A stretch of DNA of 64,000 nt, taken from Lyophyllum atratum. Its lineage: Eukaryota; Basidiomycota; Agaricomycetes; Agaricales; Lyophyllaceae. Under the pieces are notes generated by a model. The model did no database searches. It saw only the letters and a list, made by a program, of their open reading frames with translations, and was not told the DNA's origin. Both the position numbers and the translations under genes were made by a program. Shown one piece after another: positions 56,210-64,000 of this stretch (the stretch's first letter is position 1; each line of letters starts with the position of its first letter). The DNA is taken from NCBI GenBank assembly GCA_014905825.1, contig JACGCN010000009.1:1-64000 (forward strand), in the 5' to 3' direction.

Positions 56210-57964
56210 TCAGTGGTCACTTTCATCTGAATCATACCGTGGAACGGCGGTATTCAACCATGGATCGCAAATGACCCTGCCCACAAACTGACCAAGTTCT
56301 AGTAGCTGTTGTTCCTTCACGTCACACTCGTTGAGATAAAGCACGGCGATTCCGTGTCCGTGCCTATGTCGCCTCCTCAACACGGTCTGCAGCAATGTAA
56401 ATGTGGAGTCCGCGGTACGTCGACTCGAGTCTTGAGTGCATGAGATCATCTCCAACCTCGATAAAGCGTGGAACGGGAATGTAGGCAATGGCGCCGGACT
56501 TTCCTGTGCAAGCCACTCGAGGATGTTACTTCCATGTGCGATGTTCGCGATGCGGATGGTGTGGACATGCTCCAGCGACACGAGCGCCTGCAACCACTCC
56601 TGCGGTAAATCATGGTGGAACTTGATCTTCTGTAGTCCTCGCAGAGGAAGCGCGGCCATCACGCCCGATATCGATAGGTCTTGTGTATACCCCGGGAGCA
56701 GCAGGTTTACGACCGGCTTCCGGTATAGGTGGGGTATTGGCTCTACGTTGCTCCAGGCGGCAAACGTTAGATGATAAGCGTAATTGGAGATGAAAGATGC
56801 TGCGCGGAGGGGCCCGGGAGAAGCGTCCGCATCTACGCTATGCTGGAGGCATAGCATGTTGCGAATGGAGGAAAGCGAGTCGACAAATGATTGAACTGTC
56901 CAACTCTGAGACTTCTTGAACGAGCCGTCGAGGCGAATAAATGGTGTGGGTGTTAGGGAAAGCCTATCCAGCAGGTAGGTGCACTGGGGGAACGTGTCTG
57001 CAATGATAGCAAGATCTTCAAGGTATAGGAGGGGGATCTTCCGCCGCGGCAAAGCGCCAGGAGCGGTTGAGGCTTCTTCCATGGGGGCCAAGACATTGCA
57101 CAGGACAAGTTCCCGTAAGGCTGGTAGGTTTTCCAAAACGGCGGTGAGTTGGCTCATAGTCCATGTCGTCGCAGCTGCTTCGATAGGAAGCTCGAGTATG
57201 AGATGGGTCAGGGGACTCTTGAGCATCGGTGAATTCCAAGGCAAGGGGCAGTTGCGCAGGGTCAAGTCGCGCAGACGCGGGGTTCCCCCCGAGAATAAGC
57301 TTTCGTGCATGATGGACTTGTGGTCAGAATCGAATGAAATGTGCAAGGTCTCCAAGAGCGGGGCATGGCCTCCAAATATGCTACGGCAACGCGTCTCGAA
57401 TTCGAGAGGTGAGAATCCGCCAAAGTTGAGCTCCTGAAATCGTTTGTTCACCGCTTCTTGAAAAACCATCGGAATCATACTCTCATTGGCTTCAGCGTCC
57501 AAATCCACCCGGAGTGGGCCTGTCCCTGACCGAACCAGGAGCTCCTTCACCCACTCTAGCTTGTAGTTATAATGAACGAAATTCCACATGCCCTGGAAGT
57601 GCATCGCAGTTTCTCGCCACGCAGAACAGACTTGGGAGATAGATATACACATTTTCGGGCTGGTGTTATGCAGCTCATCCTCGTCGCGAGCGAGTTCGAA
57701 AATTCTACAGAGAATCTCAGCTGGTAGACGAGAGACGAGAGAAAGGGCATTGCGTCGTTGTCTCAGAATGCTGACCATGTCGAGGAGGGTTGCAAGTTGC
57801 TGATCGATCTGCTGCTGGGCGATATCGATGGCGTCTTGTGTACTGAATGAATCGTGATTAACCCACTTGGTCATCAGTTCTCGTTCGGTAGAATGGCATA
57901 TTGTATCGCACCGTTGAGTTCTGCCATGATCTTCTGGACGGCTTGAAGGGAAACTATGTGGCAT
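56210..57964 (-). CDS. F-box protein
   Basis: A single long exon from the ATG at 57964 (MPHSFPSSRPEDHG) to the stop at 56210-56212, about 584 residues. After a predicted helix (DAIDIAQQQIDQQLATLLDM) comes the F-box, LVSRLPAEILCRIFELARDE ... ISISQVCSAWRETAMHF, in the arrangement usual for basidiomycete F-box proteins. The rest is leucine-rich with irregular repeats (LRDLTLRNCPLPW, LPALRELVLCNVL, LYLEDLAIIADTFP), probably substrate binding. The F-box would recruit SKP1 in an SCF ubiquitin ligase; targets unknown. No intron. An upstream GTG-initiated extension has no support. Confidence 0.88.
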   Translation of the reverse strand: MPHSFPSSRPEDHGRTQRCDTICHSTERELMTKWVNHDSFSTQDAIDIAQQQIDQQLATLLDMVSILRQRRNALSLVSRLPAEILCRIFELARDEDELHNTSPKMCISISQVCSAWRETAMHFQGMWNFVHYNYKLEWVKELLVRSGTGPLRVDLDAEANESMIPMVFQEAVNKRFQELNFGGFSPLEFETRCRSIFGGHAPLLETLHISFDSDHKSIMHESLFSGGTPRLRDLTLRNCPLPWNSPMLKSPLTHLILELPIEAAATTWTMSQLTAVLENLPALRELVLCNVLAPMEEASTAPGALPRRKIPLLYLEDLAIIADTFPQCTYLLDRLSLTPTPFIRLDGSFKKSQSWTVQSFVDSLSSIRNMLCLQHSVDADASPGPLRAASFISNYAYHLTFAAWSNVEPIPHLYRKPVVNLLLPGYTQDLSISGVMAALPLRGLQKIKFHHDLPQEWLQALVSLEHVHTIRIANIAHGSNILEWLAQESPAPLPTFPFHALSRLEMISCTQDSSRRTADSTFTLLQTVLRRRHRHGHGIAVLYLNECDVKEQQLLELGQFVGRVICDPWLNTAVPRYDSDESDH

Positions 57965-58254
57965 AGTGGTCGAACAGATGAAGTCGGCCGGCGACCGCGC
58001 TCGGCTGCATCCAGTAGTCACATGGTTGTAAAGTCCGCGAAATGGGGTTCAATTTACGAAGGTCGGTTCGTCGCCGTTGAAGGTCATGTTCAAGTCTCAG
58101 ATACTTACGTCTAAGGCGCGTTTTATCGCGCCTGACATTCTCAATAAGTGAGAGGAGGCGATTGCCATGTAGGTATGCTATGTACCTTCAAAGATTTGTA
58201 TTGTCGAAAACCTGTTCGGGCCTCAGGGCCTCTTGAAACAACAGATACCTTGGA

Positions 58255-59748
58255 TTACGACGGTAAAGCCTGTAGGTGTGGCTCACTCTTTTCGTCGAGT
58301 GAATTCGCGTTCCTTTCGGAAGCATCCCCGTCAATCGACAGATAGGTACGAGTTTCTTGTGTTGGTAGTGAACCCGTCGGCGTCGTACCATACCGCGTTG
58401 AGGTGGAAGACGTGGAATTGGCCGAGGGAGGTTTTCCATCCTCGATGTTCCAGCCTCCGTCGCTCTGTAGTGCCGTGCTCAGCCCGAAGGTTTCCACAAC
58501 TGTACTTTGTTGATTAACCATCACCACGACGAGGGTGGGATACATAGGCTATCATTCCCCGTCAGATAAAATGTGAATACATTGATGAAGGGGGGAGGCT
58601 GACGGTGATGAACGTGTAAGCAGCCACGATGGTCGTCTCTACCATGTAGGACGGCGAATCGAGAGGGAATCTGAGGAAGTTGGGAATCAAGCTGAGTGCC
58701 TATATCACACCGTGGGTGAGCAGGGATGGATGTGTGAACGCGGGTTTGTGAGTACCTGGAGCAGACAGAAGACGATTCCTGATTCCACGATCACGATCAA
58801 GACCGTTTGCACCTGCGTCGGCTTCTGGCTCAATTCGAATCCATGCATTTCCTTCGGAGTATCCTATTCGGAAAATATCAGTGAATGAACATGGCGCGAG
58901 TAAGCAAACGTACCATAGCTTGTAGAGAATCAGTAGGGTGGCGCTCATATTCGTCGCTAGCGATAGGGCCAAGAATGCATTGTACAGGTTGACCGTGTGA
59001 TGATTGTGGCCTAGTTGGTCGGCAATTATCATCGAGTAACGTGAAGTGATGACCGCATATGCGAGGCTTGTTGCTGGATAGACTATATGTGACGTACTGT
59101 CCGTGGAAAGGCTCGAGGAAACGCACCTGTCGTTCCAACAAGAAGAGTCAACGGGCCGGCCATGAGCCATCTCTGCTGGCCGAAGATGACCCATGCTCGC
59201 CAGATAATCACACCGTCGCTGATAAGCGGCTACGGGAGATAACTTTTCAGAGTGTTACCCATATCGCCCTGCATAGTTGACATACGCACCGCGATCAGCA
59301 ACGTCCAGTACTGTGTTTCCTCAAGCGGGAAAAGCGCTCTATTGATCGCCTCCAATCCCGCTCCGTCTGGGAAGGCGTCGGCCACGAGTATCCTCCGGAT
59401 CTGAATCACAAATCCTGCGAGATATGCACCCCAGAAAAAGCTTGCGAGGATAAAGCAGATAATTGTTACGCCCAGCATCATTCTTTTCGGGAGAGACATT
59501 AGGCCTCCATGACTGTTGATCGTCAAATCACGGGTATATGAAGAATACAACGAGTACGCACGTAAATGTCTTGACGGAAATCCCGGTAAGTAAGATGAAA
59601 ACGCCTACGGGACCGCATCAGACTTTGCGATAAGAAAGGCAGGGCGATTGAGAGTACCATAGAGAAGAGTGTAGATGCTGAGCCTGGCTAGGTTGTTGAG
59701 AGTTATAGTGCCGACCTGCTGGAGAAGTGACCGCTCGGAGGGTGTCAT
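58255..59748 (-). CDS. seven-helix membrane protein, basidiomycete-specific family (copy 2)
   Basis: Starts MTPSERSLLQQVGTITLNNL at 59748. Exons give GVFILLTGISVKTFTHGGL; MMLGVTIICFILASFFWGAY; QYWTLLIAPLISDGVIIWRA; WLMAGPLTLLVGTTVYPATS; YNAFLALSLATNMSATLLIL followed by YKLW; QTVLIVIVESGIVFCLLQAL; MVETTIVAAYTFITPMYPTL; VVVMVNQQSTVVETFGLSTA; and a Ser/Thr-rich cytosolic tail ending ALPS at 58255. Seven hydrophobic segments and the words SDGV..WRAW, YKLW and QQ..VVETFG match the gene at 29032-30542, so the two are paralogues. Function unknown. Confidence 0.83.
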
Positions 59749-60183
59749 GGGATGGAAGGAAACGCGTCGCTGGATGGCTACGAGGCTGTTATCTCTGGGC
59801 TGGCATCTAGTCGAGCATGGGGCGTCGCGTCCTATCACAGGAATGTGAAACAGACCGGGTTAAAAACATCAAAACTAGGTAACTTAAACGAAGCATCATG
59901 CATCATGATGGGCACCGGTTGGCTGATCCTTGTGCGTCTTGCACGGTGATGGGTTGGTCATTGAAGAGATCTATGTATTAGCCAGAGCCAGCGCTCAGTA
60001 GCACTGGCAACATCGCGATTCATGACTCGGAGCGGAGAGTGTTGGCGGTCCGTTGGTTGGCACAGCCACTGAACATAACACCATGGTGACAGCCAGGATC
60101 AAATCCGCGTATCTCCGATCCCAACTGACAGGCTCCGCCTCCACCCACGCACTTGAAAAGTCGGCTCAAAACTACAAGCTGCC
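59749..60183. promoter_or_regulatory. divergent promoter region with an upstream open frame
   Basis: Shared by the minus-strand seven-helix gene and the plus-strand membrane gene. A 40-codon frame (ATG 60083, CACCATGG context, stop 60203-60205) overlaps the start codon of the downstream gene in another frame. No TATA box is clear. Confidence 0.4.
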
Positions 60184-61502
60184 ATGGGGTGGGAACACTC
60201 AGTAGCCCTAGGAATCTTTAGCTCCTACTTCCTTATCATACTCGGCCTCTTTACCCTCATTCTACGTTCAATAAATGGCTTGAAAGCATCCCATACGAAC
60301 CATCGTTCGAAGATACATTGGACCTTTGGATTCTTGGCCCTTGCGTCATTGGGGCATACATGGCTACGTAAGTCGTTACACCTTTCGTAGAATTTGCAGC
60401 TGCTATACCGCCATATACAGACATGTTTAGGTTTCTGGCTGTACGCCTATTTTACGCTCGAAGAACTCGTCTTAATTGACGAATAACACCCTTCCACAGT
60501 GGAGCTTCAATGCGTACGAGGCTACCCTAGAAATCTCAGCGATCGAGTCCACATCTGCGCTCAATCGACTCACTTTATGGCTCATCGACACGGCTCTCTT
60601 CGAGCAGGCTTGGGCTGCCGTGTGTTTTGGCCCCTTCAACTGGTGGTGGAGTCAGCAACTATGCTTGTATACGGTTGGTGCATGGACAGTCCTCCTTGCA
60701 ACGAAAGGTATGTTCTTATGTTGTATATTTCTTGCTTGCACATTAAGTGGATATCGGAGGCCGAGAACGCCGCGTCCCACATGTATGGGCGTACATGCTA
60801 CTAGGACAGCTCGTTGCTATCTCGGTCGCCTCCAATCTCTTCTATCTAGCCTTTCTCCTCGCCCCTGCCTCTACGTCGAGCGTCGGTCATTCAAAGAAGT
60901 CCAAGACAAAGCCGAAGCGGGCTGCTCTGGCCTCCCCGACTCTCTATATACCCGTCTTCCTCTCGCTTGCGACGATCGGATACTCCCCATATACCTCCGT
61001 GGCCAGCGGCACCTTCCTGCCCAACCTCCTGCTCATGCACACCCTTAGTGTTGTTCCGCTTATCGTACCCCCGTTATCCATCTCATTGCTACCCAGTGTA
61101 CCCATCAGCACCCTTGCTGCATTGGTTTCCGTCACGTCGATGCTCCTCCACTCACGCGCCACCCTCCTCGCCTTCCTCAGCCTTAACCATGGTACCCTCG
61201 CCTCCTTTCTAAATGATGTAGCTGATGTAGGAAAGTGGCGCTCATTCATCGACGTTGCTTGGATGACCCTTCAGGATCACCACCCAGCACAGTCGTCAAT
61301 CGGTTGGGACGTCGTGTGGACTACCGTGTCGCTCGCGGCTTGGTCACTTCTCAGCGGTTCAGGTGAAGATGATAAAGGGACAAACGGAGCGACGAGCAGG
61401 GCTTTCATGGCCCTCGCGACTCCGATGCTGTCAGCCGGTGCTGTTGCGCCATGGGTGTTGAGCGGAGAAGCTGAACAGTCGAAGGGTCGGAAGAAGGAGT
61501 AA
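60184..61502 (+). CDS. multi-spanning membrane protein of unknown function
   Basis: About 370 residues with eight or so hydrophobic stretches: SVALGIFSSYFLIILGLFTL; HWTFGFLALASLGHTWL; FWLYAYFTLEEL; FNWWWSQQLCLYTVGAWTVL; WAYMLLGQLVAISVASNLFY; FLPNLLLMHTLSVVPLIVPP; SIPTLAALVSV-type helices; and MALATPMLSAGAVAPWVL near the C-terminus (GEAEQSKGRKKE). At least three introns: about 60369-60429, a very short one near 60465-60498, and 60709-60745. I do not recognise the family. No enzymatic motif is visible. Confidence 0.75.
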
Positions 61503-62505
61503 AGTGGGATATACAGTATGTGCTGGGGTGAGAGCTCATCTGCGATCGATACCAAGTGGATTCACATGTCTTCCACACCACAGACTCGGGAAAAGTGTGA
61601 CGGACCATAGTGACTTGTCCCTGCATAGCGTAGCTGGCGTTCTCTAGCTTCAGACCTTGCCTGTGATGTGGCCTTGGGAATCTTGTAATTCAAATCCTGT
61701 CATCTAAAGCCCGAACTAACCCCAAGTCCTTCCTATGTCTTCCTGGACACTGGTACTTACGTTGTCCGGCCTTGATCTTATGGGAAGTGATGAGATCTTG
61801 AGTATGCGCGCTCGAAGCCGTTTTGGGTGAGCGACACCATCAAGCCACGCAAGGCAGCTGAAAGTCATATTTTGATCGTGGTCTACCGCACGACCTGTGT
61901 AAACGGATTTGATGAGTTCACCGAGGCCCATCCGCTCTCCCAGGGCCGTGAGAGGCGTGGTTCATGATACGTTGAGACGAAAAGGTTAGGGAATGATCGT
62001 CGTGTGAGGTTATGGTAAGTCTCCTCCTGCGCTATTTTAATAATATACCCTAACGGAGCCTCATCAGCCGCGAAGTTTTGCCTGTACTTAAGCCCTTTGA
62101 GGCTTGGGCGCCTGTCGCGTTGGTTCTCGTGAGATGCAGGGTTCCAACTTGAACAGATGGACAGGCTTATGCGATTGGTTTGATGGATTGAGAATCACGA
62201 GGTCTCGACCTACTATGCGGATGTCGAGAATGAAGTTGAGTCTTTCAGACATGTGAACAGCTCACGCGCCCCTGAGCATTGTACATATTAGAATTATAGT
62301 CCCGGACTACCAACGCATGAGGATAGCCAGAGATAGTCTCTGCTTCGCCACCAGTCGGAGTGGGTCTTCTTATCAGCGCAATCAAGGGACTTGAACCGAC
62401 GATGTCCATCAAGAGACTGGCAGGTTGTTCGGGGCGAGGTCGAACGAATACAATTCAGTGAGATGAAATAAAATTACACGTCAAGAGGTTAGGTACACGC
62501 GCCAA
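61503..62505. other. intergenic, 1 kb
   Basis: No supported gene. A B-box-like word GGTTCAAGTCC (complement of about 62391-62401) recalls the tRNA-like motifs at the left edge but does not fold into a tRNA. Confidence 0.35.
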
Positions 62506-64000
62506 TCAGTCGACCCATTCCACGTTCCCGAGGTCGAGCGCAGTCTGGAATGACGCCGCTGGCACATACTTTGCGCCGCCCGGGTACGCTGCAGCCATCC
62601 GCAGCTGCACGCTACGATGGACTTTGATCTTATGTCTAGTCCTCTTCTGCTTGGGGATGAAGCGGCCCCTGCCGAGATTCATGCCAAGGTACCACGCCCA
62701 TGAGTCGTCTTCGCTTTTCTGGAAATGCTGCTTCATCGGAATGAGCTCGAGGAGCCACCAGAACCATGCGAGGCTGAGCTGGTCGTAGATGGGGGACATG
62801 GCGTCGTGGAGTTCGTGATCCTCCTCAGACATGTGGATGTCGACGAGGTTGTCGACGTCTGCGAAGTGTTGCAGCTTCTGTGTCTTAGCGGAGGGGATCT
62901 GTTGGAGCTGCAAGCCCGTGACGGGGAGTGGGGGCGGACGCTTCTGAACGTATGGGTAGAGGCTGGCGGGATCGAGACCGGCGCCGCGCAGGCCCTCAGT
63001 GGTGAACATGATCCCGGTTTCGCTCTTGAAGCACTCGCGGATCATCCATCGGAGAGTGATGCGGGCGAGTGTGTGCGGGGTGCCGTTGTCAACTGAACCA
63101 CCGCCGACGTCTATAGGAGGTATCATTTAGTTCCATCTCTTCTAAATGCAATACACCGTTGTAGACATACCACAATGACATCCAGCAAACCAGACCTGAA
63201 CATCACGGAGGTCAGCTCTTCAGTAATACGTTTGTGATGGAAGATCATACCTCTTCGATATCAGTTGGGCGGTCCGACTTCCCGGCATATCTCTGCTCCA
63301 AGGCTTTCAGCGAGTTCTGCTTCACAGCGTGTTTCTTCTTATCTGCTAGGCCTGGTGTGGCGTTTGTTGCCTCTGCTAAATGGGACACATCAGGCTTTTG
63401 TCCATCGACACCGAGGGTCGACTCCTGGACGGTAGGACGATTCCACAGGTTCGCCTTGAACTTGGCGCGACGCTCGTCGAGGGCAACGGCATGTCTGAAA
63501 GTGCGGACGATAGTGTTGGACGTTGTGAACGGTAGGCGGCGGGGAATCAGTCCGACAGAGTTGACGGTATCCCTGATACATACTGTGATCGGCATGGCGA
63601 GGACTTGAAAGTACGTGGACACGCTTACCATACTCCAATGAACTCGATAGGTACATCAACAGAAAAAGCTTTCTTGAATGCGTTCGATTGCTTCCAGCCA
63701 AGATCATCGGCGCGAGTAAACATCTTGTAGGCAAATGGAACTTGTTGGTGATTACAAGCCGGTAATAAGCCCACCTGTGGCGTGATCAGAACACCAGAAA
63801 TGCAACGTGAAGATGGCCGCGAACGTACTTTGTGGATCATTCCAGCGAGACCTCGTGCAGTGTAAGCCCCTCGGGAAAAGCCAAAAATGCAAATACGATC
63901 TCCAGCTTTGTCTAAATTCATAGCGTAAGAAGTACGTGAGATGTATTTCTGGTGTGCTAGGAGCAAGACGTACAGTTCTGCATGAGGAACTCGTATCCGT
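62506..64000 (-). CDS. DUF2235 alpha/beta hydrolase (Tle1-like), copy C, 5' end beyond the window
   Basis: Reading leftwards from the edge: GYEFLMQN, the nucleophile elbow GDRICIFGFSRGAYTARGLA, VGLLPACNHQQVPFAYKMFT, AFKKAFSVDVPIEFIGVW, DTVNSVGLIPRRLPFTTSNT, FRHAVALDERRAKFKANLWN, a linker with KSDRPTDIEE, WFAGCHCDVGGGSVDNGTPH, LARITLRWMIRECFKSETGI, and a C-terminal region ending LGNVEWVD (stop 62506-62508). The first exons with the CFDGTGDQ block lie beyond 64000. It shares exon structure with copies A and B, but its linker and C-terminal region differ most, suggesting an older split. Catalytic Ser and the DVGGG His block are present. Confidence 0.87.

Noticed and set aside
56210..58021. Start of the F-box protein at 58021.
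   Set aside because: That codon is GTG; the first in-frame ATG is at 57964.

Overview
The window reads as nuclear DNA of a filamentous basidiomycete, most likely an Agaricomycete. Genes are cut by many short GT-AG introns (about 45-70 bases). The window carries an intron-containing tRNA-Leu and families typical of mushroom-forming fungi: NACHT proteins, lineage-specific seven-helix membrane proteins, F-box proteins, DUF2235 hydrolases and a protein kinase with a cell-death-like N-terminus. Exon boundaries were placed by hand, so gene ends are firmer than internal junctions.

Layout. 1-5.6 kb is a decayed region: tRNA-like motifs, a tandem 354-base repeat, a truncated NACHT gene and a degenerate genomic duplicate of the GH47 gene found at 20.4 kb. 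5.6-24 kb is mostly housekeeping: a KRE6/SKN1-type glucan synthesis protein (+), an aldehyde dehydrogenase (+), an APH-fold phosphotransferase (-) bracketed by 500-base direct repeats, a presequence-less Mn superoxide dismutase (-), tRNA-Leu(AAG) (-) and a GH47 alpha-1,2-mannosidase (+). 24-38 kb holds an MLKL-like kinase (+), a seven-helix membrane protein (-), a glycolipid transfer protein (+) with altered headgroup residues and a single-pass membrane protein with an Ig-like ectodomain (+).

39.6-56.1 kb is the most dynamic part. Two complete DUF2235 (Tle1-like alpha/beta hydrolase) genes lie in tandem. A third partial copy is split by what looks like a complete Mutator-type DNA transposon (44977-50571) with imperfect terminal inverted repeats and an 11-base target duplication. 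Its single large gene joins a GCM-type zinc DNA-binding domain, a Mutator-like transposase, a ubiquitin-protease-like cysteine box, a PHD finger and a further chromatin-reader-like region. Downstream are a single-pass membrane protein (+) and an inverted duplicate of the DUF2235 gene junction whose first exons are tandemly amplified.

56.2-64 kb has an F-box protein (-), a second seven-helix membrane protein related to that at 29-30.5 kb (-), an unknown multi-spanning membrane protein (+) and a third DUF2235 gene (-) that runs off the right edge.

The genes do not form one pathway. KRE6 and GH47 both act in the secretory pathway and cell-wall biosynthesis, and ALDH and SOD are detoxification enzymes. 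The most novel material is the transposon with its chromatin and ubiquitin domains, the MLKL-like kinase, and the local birth and decay of DUF2235 copies.
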